From contig CM042035.1 in assembly GCA_023525975.1 (NCBI GenBank), forward strand, positions 30,719,001-30,783,000: DNA of 64,000 bases, read 5' to 3'. Source of the DNA: Smallanthus sonchifolius (lineage: Eukaryota > Streptophyta > Magnoliopsida > Asterales > Asteraceae). This document shows positions 11,078-21,682 of this stretch, piece after piece; positions within the stretch are counted from its first letter, which is position 1, and the number at the start of each line of letters is the position of its first letter. Position numbers and translations under genes: made by a program. The notes below the pieces were generated by a model. It did no database searches. It saw nothing but the letters and a program-made list of their open reading frames with translations, and had not been told where the DNA came from.

Positions 11078-12905
11078 CTTCGCCATTGACAAAGTTGACT
11101 CAGAAGGAGGTAAAGTACGAATGGGGTCGACCCAGGATGAGGCGTTTAAGGAATTGAAAGAGAAGCTTACCAAAGCTCCAGTCTTGGCCCTTCCTGAGGG
11201 CAATGAAGACTTAGTGGTATAATCTGACGCTTCAGGTCAGGGATTGGGATGCGTGTTGATGCAACGCGAAAGAGTGATCGCGTATGCGTCACGACAGTTG
11301 AAGATTCACGAAGCTAATTATCCGACTCATGATTTGGAACTTGCTGCTGTCGTATTTGCATTGAAAATCTGGAGGCACTACCTCTATGGGGTGAAGTTTA
11401 CTATTTACTCCGACCACAAAAGTTTGAAGTACTTCTTCGAACAAAGAGAGCTTAATATGAGGCAGACACGATGGTTGGAACTCCTGAAAGATTATGACTG
11501 TGAGATCATGTACCATCCTAGAAAGGAAAACGTGGTCGCTGACGCTCTAAGCCGAAAGGATGTGCCTACTCCTATTAGAGTGAAAACTTGCCAGTTGATA
11601 GTAACATCATATGTGATGAGAGAAATTGAAAGAGCTCAAGATGAAGCACTGAAGGAAGAAAACATAAAGAAGGAAAGAATGGTTGGCCAACATAACAAGT
11701 TGGAATATAACACCCTTGGTGTTAGGACACGCTTTGCACGGGTATGGATACCTATGGGTGGCGAGCTTAGAACCAAAATCTTGGATGAGGCTCATAAGTC
11801 TCGATACTCTATCCATCCTGGTACCAATAAAATGTACCAAGATCTGAGGAAGGAATACTGGTGGCCTGGAAAGAAACATGAGGTGACAAAGTATGTAAGC
11901 AAGTGCTTGACTTGCGCACAAGTAAAGGCTGAACACCAAAAACCGTATGAAAAGATTCAACCACTTGATATACCGGAATGGAAGTGGGAACACATTACCA
12001 TGGACTTCATAACCAAGCTATCTCGCACAGCTAAAGGTCATGACACCATTTGGGTAATTGTTGACCGTTTAAGGAAGAGTGCTCATTTCCTACATATTCG
12101 TGAGACGTTCTCGTCGGAAAGGTTAGTGGAAGTATTTATTAACGAAGTAGTAGAACGACATGGGATGCCTTTGACGATCGTATCTGACTGGGACACACGA
12201 TTCACATCGAGGTTCTGGAAAAGATTTCACGAGGCGATGGGCACGAGGCTTAATATCAGCACGGCATACCACCCATAAATGGATGGTCAGTCCGAAAGGA
12301 CCATTCAGACCTTGTAGGATATGCTTCATGCTTGTATTATCGATTTTGGCGGCAGTTGGGACAGTCATATGCCGTTAGCCGAATTCTCCTACAACAATAG
12401 TCATCACACGACTATATGCATGCCGCCTTACGAAATGTTGTATGGGAGAAGATGCAGGACCCCAGTTTGTTGGGGTGAGATTGGACAAAAGGAATTACGA
12501 AGTCTGGAAGTTGTAAGAGAAACGTCGGAAAGGTTTGATCAAATCAAAGCACGAATGAAGGCCGCACCAGATCGTCAGAAATCCTATGCGGATAGACGAC
12601 GAAGGCCTATCGAGTTTGATGTTGGGGACAGAGTAATGTTGAAAGTTTCACACTGGAAGGGAATCATACGATTCAGGAAGATAGGAAAGTTAAGTCTGAG
12701 GTTTGTTGGACCATTCAGGATAATGGCACGGGTTGGTGAAGTCGCTTATCGGCTAGAGTTGCCTAATGAGTTAAGTGGGATTCATTCTACCTTCCATGTA
12801 TCACACTTGCGAAAGTGTTTGGCGGAAGAATCGGCTCACGTACCACTTACTGACATCGAGGTCGACAACAGCCTTACTACATCGAAGAACCTGTGGCCAT
12901 CTTAG
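11078..12905 (+). pseudogene. pol: Gypsy-1 RNase H, integrase and C-terminal tail
   Basis: The shifted frame carries the end of the RT connection, with a TAA at 11221 in place of the Tyr or Val codon before SDAS. The ORF from 11244 shows RNase H (YASRQLKIHE, HDLELAAVVFALK, YSDHKSLKYFF, VADALSRKD), the integrase zinc region (HPGTNKMYQDLR, CLTCAQVKAEHQ) and the DDE core (MDFITKL, SDWDTRFTSRFW). TAA at 12276-12278 replaces the Gln of HPQTDGQ, and a TAG follows at 12315. The last ORF (12321-12905) holds the C-terminal integrase region (SYADRRRRPIEFDVGD, FHVSHLRKCL). A frameshift near 12868 separates it from the region where the sister elements have a chromodomain. Confidence 0.88.
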
Positions 12906-13021
12906 ACCGAAAGGAGATGCTAAAGGGATCATAATCTACTTGGGAAACGGAGACGGAAATGAGGGAGTCGTACCCCTCAACTATTTGACTTATGATAAGT
13001 TTCGGGGACGAAACCTATTGT

Positions 13022-13035
13022 AAGGGGGGTAGACT
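13022..13035 (+). other. Gypsy-1 polypurine tract
   Basis: AAGGGGGGTAGAC lies directly before the 3' LTR start at 13036. It would prime plus-strand synthesis. Confidence 0.8.
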
Positions 13036-14933
13036 TGTAACATCCCAAAAATAAGACGACGATTAAAATAACGGGTTATACGTGGGATGAAAGGAATAAA
13101 TGAACGAGGCGTGTCGGGCCGGGCAATATGGGCTGACGAACTTGAGGGGAGGAGTCCCTTCCCCTATAAATAGCCAACACACTCCATAATTCTCTCATTT
13201 GTAAGTTCTAGAAAGAGAAACCGTAGAGAGAGAAATTCGGCGAATCGACCCGAGATTGAAGAAACGCATTGCTCCATAGCTCGTGAGAAGAACCTCCGAA
13301 TCAGAAGCTCGATACAGGTAACGATCCAGCCTAGATCTGAGTTTTTGTTCGTTTTTGGGTTTTTCGGGTTTTGGACGAAAATGTGATGTTTTTACGAACG
13401 AAACTGGAAGAAAAACATGGATTTGAGTTCCTTAATGAAAAGCAAACATTTTAAATGTAAACAAGTTCGGGATCATGACGTGATTAGACCTGAATGCGAA
13501 AGTTAGGGTTTTTGCGGGGAAGCAGATCCTGCGTACTTATCAAGTACGCAGGAAGAGGGTCCTGCGTACTTATCAAGTACACATGAAGCAAAGTTTCCGC
13601 ACTTATTAAGTACGCAAGAGCAAGGCCTTGCGCACCTGCTAAGTGTGCAGGCATCAGGCTGTTTAGGTAACGTCAGTATGTTTAGAAGGTTAAACCGTTA
13701 GAGTCAGGATTTGGTCTGATGTGTATTTAACAAATCTATTCAGATCGGAAGTGACGTTGTGGGACCTTTGTTTAGGACAACCAAGATTAGCTTATCAGGT
13801 GAGTTCTAGAAGCCCTTCTTTAAATGTTTTAATTAAATGTTTTTGGGCTGGTGTGCATTCATACGGAATGATGTTTTGAAATGAGGTTTGTGAAATGATG
13901 TTTATGAAATGATGTTTACGAAACGATGTTTATGATGTGATGTTTATGAAATGATGTTTACGGGATGATGTTTAGGAAATGTTTTGCCAAATGAAGTTTA
14001 CGAAAGGTTTACGAAAGAGATAATGTTTTGTTTAATAGAACGTACGAGTGCTTTAACTAAAAAGAGGTAAAGGTTTTATGAAAGTCACGAATGAACGAAT
14101 CTGCCACGAGTTCCTAAGGGAGCTAAGGTATGTATGTATTGGCCTCACCCTTACGGGGGGCTTTTGTGGCTGGCTAACAGTTGTACAACTGGTTGATGAT
14201 GGGGTGACGACGGTCACCCATGGGATTACCGGGATCCCGATGGAAGGTACTATTCCTTGCGGGGAAATAGTGCCTATGTTATGTTCTATCTACCTAGAGG
14301 TAACGAGCCTTAGGAGACATATGTTTGGTCTACCTAGAGGTAACGAGCCTTAAAAGACATATGTTTGGTCCACCTAGAGGTAACGAGCCTTAGGGGACCT
14401 GTGTGACGGATGACTTAGACGTAACGAGCCTTAAGTTCATCCGCTGGTATGCGATGTATGGAATTGACGGTTACGAGAAGGCGCAGATTCGGTTCATGTT
14501 GACTTATGTTATGATGCTATGTTACGATGTTGTGATGATGTTAAGTTATTGCATGTTTTTTCGTACGCTTTTGTTAAACAAATGTATGTTATGTTTTTGG
14601 CAAAATGTTATGTTAAGGTTTTATGTAAAGCTAGAACTCACCAGTGTAGCTGACTTTTTAGTATGCACATTCAAGTTAAGGGCATGTTATGGTGATGGAC
14701 GGTGTTGCTTGGCAAGCGAGAAGAGTTACCCGGATGATATGAAGACTGGCATCCCGTTATAAGTTGTCTATGTTATGTTTATGTATTTGACAATGTTACG
14801 CTTCCGCATGTATGAACAAGTTTTAAATATGATAAATGAATGATTCCGCTGCGTTATTTGATATTTAAGTTTAATAACTGTTTGTGAATGAGTAATTCCA
14901 ACGAGTGAGGCCTCCCGGGTTTGGGGCCTTACA
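13036..14933 (+). repeat. Gypsy-1 3' LTR
   Basis: Direct copy of 6253-8108 with TGTAACATCC at its start and GGGGCCTTACA at its end. TATAAATAG is at 13165-13173, the palindrome array at 13528-13651, the GATGTTT-type short repeat at 13870-13985 and the ~42-bp tandem repeat at 14288-14440. The many small differences from the 5' LTR show that the insertion is not recent. Confidence 0.93.
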
Positions 14934-14938
14934 ATTTA
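14934..14938 (+). repeat. Target-site duplication ATTTA, right copy (Gypsy-1)
   Basis: Matches 6248-6252. To its right the Copia-1 gag coiled-coil sequence resumes on the minus strand. Confidence 0.9.
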
Positions 14939-16302
14939 CCCTCTTCAGTTTATCATTTTCGGCAAGAAAGTGTTTGCTGCATGATAATTCTGCATTCTTT
15001 CTTCACAAACAGAGGAACAAATATCAGAGTCATTTTCAGAATTTACCTAACTCTCAGACGAAATCTCATCAGAATCAATAGCTTTGCCCTTTCCCCTATC
15101 ACCAGTTTTGAGCGCACAGACACTGGCAATTTCAGCTGTTTGCTTAATCAAATTCGTCCTCAGCATCCTCAATTTCATCTTCCCACTCACAATTACCGAG
15201 TTTCTTTTACATAATAGCAGTTTGAGCTTTCTTTGACTTATTAGATTCATCAATCATCTCCATAAGCTTTACTCCGCTTCCTTCAACTTTCTTCTTCTTG
15301 TCTTTGGTACACTCACGAGCAAAGTGACCAAGCTATTGACAATTGTAGCATTTAAGCATAGCTGTGTCAAAACCAACCTTCTTTCCAAACTGCAACTTAT
15401 GTTTCCTAACCTTTTGAAGATACTTTTTATCCCTCACAGCTATCATGGCCATCTTCCATTGTAAATCCATGCACTCTAAATCATTAGGATTGATTTGCAC
15501 AAGGTCTCGACGTCATGCACAACATGTTGAAGCTTTCCGTTACCAAAGCATCGTAACTGCACATAAAAGCTCCAAACAGGGCAATCTGATTTTCAGGAAT
15601 CTGACCAGAATTCTTAAGTTTCTCTCCAGAAGAATGTTAACAACAACCCTTAGTTTTCTCAGACTTTGACCCACTGCTTCCTTCACTACTTCCTGAAAAG
15701 AAAGCTGCATTAGCTGAACCTGAACTGTTTTGCTTGTCTTGATTGTTCAGCTCTCTTTTCTTTGTATCTAACTCATATGAGTCAAGCAGACAAATTATAT
15801 CATCAAGTGATTTACTCTTCAGATCTGGAGTTGTATTCTTTATTAGCATACACGGTATGCTCCAGCAACCGGTAGAGAATCCAACAGTTTCTTTCCCAGA
15901 TCATATTCTTCGAATTTCACTCCCATCTTTCTCAACCTGTTGTTCATAATTGTGAATCTTGTCACGTGTTCGGTAAGAGTCTCGTTCTTCTTCTAACTGA
16001 ACATATTATACTGCTTCAGTAAAAGGTCAGTTCTGCTTTCTTGAAGTGCATTTCCTTCAAATCTTAAACATAATGCATTCCACAGTCCCTGAGCTGTCTC
16101 ATGCTGCTCAAAATTCAGATACAATTCAGTCGAAAGTGCCAAGATAATAGATCGCAAATCTCTGTTAATTGTCTTCCTCTGAATACAGATCAGGATCTGC
16201 AATAGGGACTAACCCATCAACATTTGCAATCTTCGGTATATGAGGACCCTTCACAATTGATTCCCATAAAGTGTGCTCAGTAAACTTGAAATAACCTTCA
16301 TC
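14939..16302 (-). pseudogene. Copia-1 gag N-terminal half
   Basis: From right to left on the minus strand, a segment reading FTEHTLWESIVKGPHIP (around 16290-16240) matches the start of Copia gag (compare WKSIRDGPYVP in Copia-2b). A UBN2-type block follows at 16202-15993 (QGLWNALCLRFEG, LLLKQYNMF). Next come KSLDDIICLLDSYE, a Ser-rich linker (15849-15637) and a CCHC knuckle CYNCQ*LGHFAREC near 15360-15310 that contains a stop. The remaining part up to Gypsy-1 is acidic then Lys-rich. Several stops and frameshifts are present. The gag continues left of Gypsy-1 at 6252. Confidence 0.78.
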
Positions 16303-16802
16303 ATAAATTTCTAGTTGGAAAACTCTGATATTGACTTCAGCATTGGTGGTGACTTCTCCACAACCCTCTCAGTATCGTAAACCTTTCTAGCTCGAAATCT
16401 GAAAAACTTCCAAATCAGGACTTTTCGGTCGAAAAACTGACTGATCGAAAACTCTTTTCGGACAAGACTTTTCAGTCGAAAAGTCAAAGATTTCGAACAC
16501 AGAAGAATTTTATCCTTAGAGATTTTGGGCACTACTTTTCGATCGAAAACTGTATACTTTTCGGTCGAAAAGAGATTTCGACTACTTCAAGCTGACTTTT
16601 CAGGCAGTTGTTCTGATGAACAGGTGAATCGACCAAAAACTCTCTGCAATGATCCGAATCCAAAATCAAGCCCCCAAACCTATTGTAAACTTCATCTCCA
16701 TTAGTTTTAGCTTCAAAAATACAACAATGGCACACAAACTACTCTGATTCGATCCATTTTTGATGAAAATCTTCTTAAATACCAAGAGTTTTAACCAACA
16801 AC
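16303..16802 (-). other. Copia-1 leader and gag start region with palindromes
   Basis: Lies between the primer site and recognisable gag. The exact gag ATG cannot be fixed. Between 16421 and 16572 there are repeated palindromes with arms such as CTTTTCG and CGAAAAG around two central bases (16421-16436, 16535-16550, 16557-16572). One has 8-base arms GACTTTTC and GAAAAGTC (16466-16485). No other feature is seen. Confidence 0.6.
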
Positions 16803-16812
16803 TTAGATACCA
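16795..16812 (-). other. Copia-1 primer binding site
   Basis: Read on the minus strand, TGGTATCTAAGTTGTTGG starts two bases after the LTR end. It resembles the initiator tRNA-Met complement TGGTATCAGAGC for its first seven bases. The variant may be decay or a different tRNA. Confidence 0.65.
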
Positions 16813-16814
16813 CT

Positions 16815-17100
16815 TGTGATCCCCTCTGATCTGCTGATATACAAGAACAAATACCTCAAACAGTCTCTGGAATGGCGAAATCAATCCAGAAATCTAACAA
16901 CACCGAGAAGATCGAATCAAGCACGAACTAGAATGGAAGAAATTACACACATGAAATGCTCAATCAAACAAGTAATTTCTATTGATAAGCCTTGTGATTT
17001 ATAGAATCAAACAACAAACTACAAACTTTTATTTCTCTAGAATACTTCTAATCAATACAAGCCAAATGAGAAATCTAACTAGAAATTACAAAAGACAACA
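16815..17100 (-). repeat. Copia-1 5' LTR
   Basis: On the minus strand it starts TGTTGTCTTTTG (17100) and ends GGGGATCACA (16815), 286 bp, TG...CA. A TATAAATC box (16996-17003) sits inside. The partner LTR is outside the window, so the boundary rests on the TG/CA ends, the adjacent primer site and the abrupt change to unrelated ORF3 sequence at 17101. Confidence 0.75.
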
Positions 17101-18683
17101 TATTTATTCTCAAGTTGGGTATGTAAGCCCCCAACTTCCAGCTTCAAGTCTTTCACTTCTTCTTTACACTCATTCAACTCAGTTCTTAAACCTTCAATCA
17201 CTGTCTCCTTTTCTTTAACATGATCTTGTAGTTTCTTCACTTCAAGACTTAAGGTCTTGACTCTTGGTAATGATGATGTTCGTTCATTAGATGGTGATGT
17301 AGGTGGAGTAGAAATGTGTACTTTTTGTGGAGTTGGAGGTGGTGTGGGGATGTGTACATGATGAGGTGATGGTGGTGGTGTAGGGATGGTGCATGTTGTG
17401 GAGATGGAGGTGGTGTTGGTTGTGGTGTTTGCTATGGTGATGGTGGAGGTGTGGGTTGTGGTGTAACAAAAATTGAATCAGAGGAAGATGATAGATCTTC
17501 AAACCCTGTCTTTATTTTCTTTGTCTTGGGCTTTTCAAGCTCATAATCGGAGTCTGAATCAGCTTATCTTTTGAAGGATGATGCAGGGGTTCAGTTTGAG
17601 CATCGGGGTCTGACTTGTTGTAGTCTGACCCATAGATTCCTTCATCCAGAGTTCCACTAGACTCTGCAACCTCTTCCTCATCTCCTTGTATACCAGCTTC
17701 AACATTAACCACTGGCTCAATAGGAATTTGTACATCCTCAACAAAAGGAGCTTCTAGCACAAGCTCATCAGCAGACTGTTCTTCTTCTTAAATAATAGGA
17801 ATCTCAATATCAGCTTCATCTTCAGCCTCTTGATGGTTCTCTTGATCTTGTTCTACTTCTACTTTCTCAGACGAGTCATTATCTTCTTCAATTAGTAGAT
17901 CAGGATCAATATCTGGTACAAATTCTTCTTCCTCACCAATTACATGACCAAATATGGGATATCAGCAATAACCCTATTTGTTCTCTTGTTTTTGCTCTTC
18001 ATGTAGCTCTGAGTCTTTGCTCCCGTATGTTCAAACACCAAGATATTTCCTCCCTATTGAAGATTTGGATGGAGATGATTTATGATGATCTGAAGAAATC
18101 TGGGATAGACTAAAAACTTCTCTTTCACAACCCCAGTTAGATTCTTTTTAATTTGTGTGAATACCAACCCTGAAAAGTTGTAGTCCCTGCCTTTGATCAA
18201 ACCCAATACAACAGATGCCACCATTGCATTTGCAGAGTCAAAACCATCCTTTTGAATGGACAAGCAGTGGATGAAGATATGCACAAAGTATATCCAGTGT
18301 GATGGTAGGGAGTTCTTAATGATTTAACCACTCTTGAATTCATCTGGATGACCCGTTATTCTAAAGCATTCCTTTATGTAGAAGCTCGGAAACTCTATTA
18401 GTGCTTCTAGATTATCATTGAAGATCAGCACTTGTCTTATTGTGGCTTCAGAAAATAGAACCTCTTGCTCACGAACTATGGCCCTTATGTGCTCCACATT
18501 ATCAACAGTAACCAACTTAGTAGTTTCCCAGAATTCTCTAATAGATACTTCAAAAACCGAAAGGTTGTGACTGATGGCAAAGATTATGTTTGAATTAGCA
18601 AGGAAGTTCATGACTGGAATGAACTCGGCACTCTTTGGATCATTAGCATCAAGGAAAGCACAAACATATCTGCAAACACACAA
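17101..18683 (-). pseudogene. ORF3 of an older Copia element (Copia-5), broken
   Basis: The minus strand reads a diverged relative of Copia-2 ORF3. Residues from 18683 down include CAFLDANDPKSAEF and REFWETTKLV (compare MEDFWSSAVY at 48170) and GHPDEF. After a TAA at 18322 comes a block with GRDYNFSGLVF and LVYPRFLQIIIN (18284-18054), compare FNFSHLILEG and FMYPRFLQEVFN in Copia-2b. A TAG stops it at 18054. An acidic, Pro-rich segment (17760-17512) and a Lys/Glu/Leu coiled coil (17290-17101) follow, where Copia-1 cuts it. Function is unknown. The probable start lies upstream across an intron-like gap (ATG near 19379). Confidence 0.65.
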
Positions 18684-19376
18684 GTTTGATACTTAGAGAA
18701 ATTTCAGAATAAAACTGATTGAAACTCTTTGGCCCAACACTTAGACAATTTCTGAAACAAGCCCTATCGAAACTACTAGTTTCGATCGAAACAACAAGGT
18801 TCAGTCAACACTTAGAAAAATTCAGAATAGGCCTTATCGAAACTACTAGTTTCGATCGAAACACCATGTTTCGATCAACACTTAGACAATTTCAGAAAAG
18901 GGTGATCGAAACTAAATAGTTTCGGGCAAAGAGACAATACTTGGGCAAATTTGGGTATCGAAACTACTAGTTTCGATTGAAAACCTGTTAAATTTTGGAA
19001 AACCTATTTTAAAAGAAAAACATCCCTTTTATCGAAACTACTTAGTTTCGATGCCAAAACCCTTAAACATACTTACACACACAGAATCCAGACTCAAATG
19101 AATTTACAGACTCATATAACATGAAATTGACGAAAAAGATAAAAGAAGGAGTAAGAGTGGCCTATGAGAGTCAAAACTCCATCTTACCGATGAGTCAAAG
19201 ATAAATCTGCAAATATGTACACAAAGATGTAAGATATTAACAATGGTGAGTCTATGAATAGAAATTATGCCTTGATCGGCCAATAACATGAAGTGTTAGT
19301 CGTGAAAATCTATCCAACTCAAACCCTAGGTTTGATCATCTAGCATTTCAAATAGAAACCTTAACACGATCGTTAC
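18670..19376 (-). other. Putative intron in the Copia-5 ORF3 leader
   Basis: On the minus strand, ATGAG is followed by GTAACG at 19376. A pyrimidine-rich acceptor TTGTGTGTTTGCAG ends at 18670, just before ATATGTTTGTGC. Joining the two sides would keep the ATG in frame with the ORF3 sequence CAFLDAND. An alternative acceptor (TTTGCAG at 19207) and donor (GTAAGA at 19187) exist, but they break the frame. The intron would contain the palindrome array at 18766-19052. No transcript evidence is available. Confidence 0.45.
18728..19052 (-). repeat. ~70-bp tandem repeat with a 21-bp palindrome
   Basis: A perfect palindrome with arms ATCGAAACTA and TAGTTTCGAT around one base occurs at 18766-18786, 18836-18856 and 18957-18977. 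Close variants are at 18904-18923 and 19031-19052. The first two are 70 bp apart and lie in a tandem repeat containing ACACTTAGA. Another copy is at 19578-19598. Confidence 0.9.
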
Positions 19377-19527
19377 CTCATGATGAGAATGATGAAGACG
19401 ACGGGGGAATCTGGTTAGATACTGATTTCACAAGCTTAGACCGAGGGTTTTAGAGCTTTTGTATGTGTGAGAGAAGGTGTAAAAGATTTGGAGACGATAA
19501 AGTGAGGCTTGATGACGAAGAAACTTG

Positions 19528-19535
19528 ATTATAAA
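19528..19535 (-). promoter_or_regulatory. TATA-like box upstream of Copia-5 ORF3
   Basis: The minus strand reads TTTATAAT. It is followed within ~150 bases by a CT-rich leader (CTTCTCTCACACATAC) and then the ATGAG/GT junction. This looks like a gene-type promoter and 5' leader rather than a retrotransposon spacer. Evidence is positional only. Confidence 0.35.
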
Positions 19536-19577
19536 GTCATTTAATTTTCCCATGTGGCAAAAGACAATTTTTCCCCT

Positions 19578-19735
19578 ATCGAAACTACTAGTTTCGATAG
19601 AGTAAAGTAGTTTCGGGTGACTTGGAAGTTTCTTGTGACTGGAATAGTTTCGGGTGACTTGGAAGTTTCGGGTGACTGGAATAGTTTCGGGTAACTTGGA
19701 AGTTTCGGGTGAATTAGGATAGTTTCGATAGACAT
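19578..19735 (-). repeat. Second palindrome and GTTTCGGG repeat cluster of Copia-5
   Basis: One perfect ATCGAAACTA/TAGTTTCGAT palindrome (19578-19598) is followed by five or more short units reading AGTTTCGGGTGACTTGGA or close variants, spaced ~18 or ~36 bp. It lies upstream of the TATA-like box, the same relative place as the hairpin-rich pol-ORF3 spacer of Copia-2. Confidence 0.8.
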
Positions 19736-19981
19736 GAACAGATAAATAAAAATAGAGCCAAATTAGTAAAATATTTACAAATTTATACAGACTTAAAATG
19801 AACTATTCACAAGATATTTGCACTTATCTTCTTGAAAAAGAACCAACATGAGATCAGATATGGTCAGTCTCTTGAAACACTTACTTTTGCAATCAACTAC
19901 CGTGAGTCCCTGAAGATAGCTGATATTTGTGCAAAATAAACCCGAACATTTGTTTGTACATAGTTTTTTTCATGTGATTAA
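19736..19981. other. Unassigned junction sequence
   Basis: No protein similarity or repeat is recognised on either strand. The border between the minus-strand Copia-5 and the plus-strand Copia-3 fragment must lie here or slightly upstream. No LTR or 5-bp duplication marks it. Confidence 0.4.
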
Positions 19982-21089
19982 ATGGTACCATATGAGCAAG
20001 ATACAAGAGCTCAGGGGGAGTCGACATCACAAACTATTGAAGGTACCAAGAATGATTCTGGAGTGAATGTAGAAATTTTATTATTGGAATTCTTTGCTGA
20101 TTCTAAAGAAGAAGAAGATGAGAAGTTAGAATGTCTGGATGATATTGATGAGTTATTTGATGATGTTGAAGATGATGTGTTAGATAATGAAGTTGAAGAA
20201 GGAGAGATTGTAGAGATTGAGATAGAAAAGAGTAAAGACAAAGTTACATATGAAGGCAGTGATGGTCTGAATGTACCGTATAACTTCTTCCAAGATGATA
20301 TTATTCCTGAGTTTTCTTATGAAGGAGTAACAGATTCTATGGACTCTGTTGAAGATATCACTACACCTGATGATACTGCTCAATCGAAGATAGATACTAA
20401 TGCTGATACTACTCATCATGTGCCTCCTAAGCCGAATGAAGAACCTGTGATGTATAGAAATATCGTGGAGAGATGTAGTTAGCAGTTGGATGAAAGTACT
20501 ACCCAAGTCACTTATACAACCTGTTCAGAAAGAAAGATATGTGAATAAAGAGAGGTGTATTGGAAGAATCATCAGTTTGTTTTATGATGATGACACGAAG
20601 TTGTTTGCTCTTAAGAGATCTGATGGTGTTCAATACTTAAAGCCTAGGATCAAGTATTTCAATACCTTGCCAAGGTGTGAAATTAATTGTCTAGCTACGA
20701 AACCATTGATTAATAGATCAAAGTGTGGATTAGCCGATGTGATTGCCAACTTGATTAAAAAAGAAGGTGGACCAGGGAAATATAAAAGAGTAAAGCCACA
20801 TAAAGGAAAAAGAGTGAAGATTGTAGATCAAAAGACTGAGATTGTGACCTGGAAGTATAAGTTCAAGACAGTACGTGCTGTACAAAAGATACCATTGAAG
20901 AAAATAGCACAAGATTTTCTGAGGAATATGAAATGGTGGTACGTAGATGTGAATACTGGTGAAGCTAGAATTGATGATAAAGATAATAAGGTCATTGTTA
21001 GTTTCTATGATGCAATGAATCTTATTAACTTCTCAAAGAAAGATCAGAGGACATTAAGAAAGAATGAGATTATGCTTACTGATGAATAG
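19982..21089 (+). pseudogene. C-terminal part of an ORF3-type protein, Copia-3
   Basis: Two adjacent plus-strand ORFs. The first (19982-20482, 166 aa) is very acidic, with runs of Asp/Glu. The second (20490-21089, 199 aa) is basic and ends with NMKWWYVDVNTGEARI and FYDAMNLINFSKKDQRTL. This layout of WxYD/N, charged residues and a short helical repeat resembles the C-terminus of Copia-2 ORF3 (WVYNPQDQRFEIFRG). The two differ in frame (20482 versus 20490), so one ancestral reading frame has probably been split. It is followed by a purine tract and an LTR, which places it at the 3' end of a Copia element, as in Copia-2. The 5' part of this element is missing. Confidence 0.6.
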
Positions 21090-21221
21090 AGATAACAAGG
21101 ATTGCAGTATAAAAGAGTGTTGGAGATGTGTCAGAGATATGGAGTACATGCAGGAAGCAGATTACCAGATAACTGGAAGAGCTCGTCATAAAGACTAGAG
21201 ACAGAAGATCAAGCTATTGTC

Positions 21222-21230
21222 AAGGGGGAG
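21222..21230 (+). other. Copia-3 polypurine tract
   Basis: AAGGGGGAG lies two bases before the LTR start TGTTAGGACG. It matches the AGGGGGAG tract preceding the Copia-2b 3' LTR (52305-52313). Confidence 0.75.
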
Positions 21231-21232
21231 TC

Positions 21233-21682
21233 TGTTAGGACGTAGAATGTATGACAAAAGCTTTGTAATAGTTTAGGTCTTATTGTCTTTATGTTTTTAT
21301 GTAATTGTATAGGTTTTGTCTAAGTGTTAGAATAAGTTCTGCTAGAGGCGAACTTGTCTAGTTCGCCTAGTCTATTAGAGGGTAACTTGTTAAGTTCGCC
21401 TAGTCTATTTGAGGCGAACTTGTTAAGTTTGCCTATAGAGTTTGTGTCTATAAATAGGTGTTTACAGATTCTGTTACGGAGAGTAGAAGAGTTGAACAAT
21501 TGTATTCTTTAAACTTTGTGTTTTGTGGATTACAAACAGAAAATTTATTTACCTGCTGTTTCTATTGTCAATTCGTATACATACGTTAACACGAAGGATT
21601 CCACACTCCGTGTTATCGAGACGTCCTGTCACGAGATCGATCTGTAGATGAGTCATGTGGACCTAAAAAGGTGTACCCCACA
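21233..21682 (+). repeat. Copia-3 3' LTR
   Basis: 450 bp from TGTTAGGACG to GTACCCCACA. It has TATAAATAG at 21449-21457 and three palindromes: 21346-21368 with arms AGGCGAACT and AGTTCGCCT, a variant at 21379-21400, and 21412-21434. There is no second LTR in the window, so the boundaries rest on the purine tract, TG/CA ends and TATA position. Confidence 0.75.

Larger units (their letters stand above)
6253..14933 (+). mobile_element. Gypsy-1, complete chromovirus-type LTR retrotransposon
   Basis: About 8.7 kb, bounded by direct LTRs (6253-8108 and 13036-14933) with TG...CA ends and an ATTTA duplication. It carries a primer site at 8112, gag, knuckles plus protease, RT, RNase H, integrase and a purine tract at 13022. 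The order RT-RNaseH-integrase defines Ty3/Gypsy. The C-terminal portion resembles the Tekay-like elements Gypsy-2 and Gypsy-3 in this window, though the chromodomain end is frameshifted. It is inserted in Copia-1 gag. At least six stops or frameshifts, plus a changed RT catalytic residue, make it inactive. Confidence 0.93.
2946..17100 (-). mobile_element. Copia-1 retrotransposon, interrupted and 3'-truncated by the window
   Basis: Minus-strand Ty1/Copia element. From right to left it shows a short 5' LTR (16815-17100), primer site, leader, gag (16300-14939 continuing at 6252-4850), gag-pre-integrase and integrase (4697-3450) and the integrase-RT linker (3175-2946). The RT and RNase H would lie left of the Gypsy-0 LTR, outside the window. 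Gypsy-1 is inserted inside the gag coiled-coil region. On both sides of it the reading resumes as the same lysine-rich heptad-like sequence, showing the two halves were contiguous. The element carries many stops and is dead. Confidence 0.85.

Noticed and set aside
17287..17502. His/Thr-rich 71-aa minus-strand ORF
   Set aside because: It comes from a low-complexity GGTGGTG-type repeat read in a wrong frame of the ORF3 remnant.
19188..19206. 19-base micro-exon between two introns in Copia-5 ORF3 leader
   Set aside because: Splice sites are present on both sides, but inclusion breaks the frame with ORF3, while skipping keeps it open.
19982..21089. Host protein-coding gene on the plus strand
   Set aside because: It is followed at once by a purine tract and an LTR, and its C-terminus resembles Copia-2 ORF3, so it is better read as the 3' end of a Copia element.
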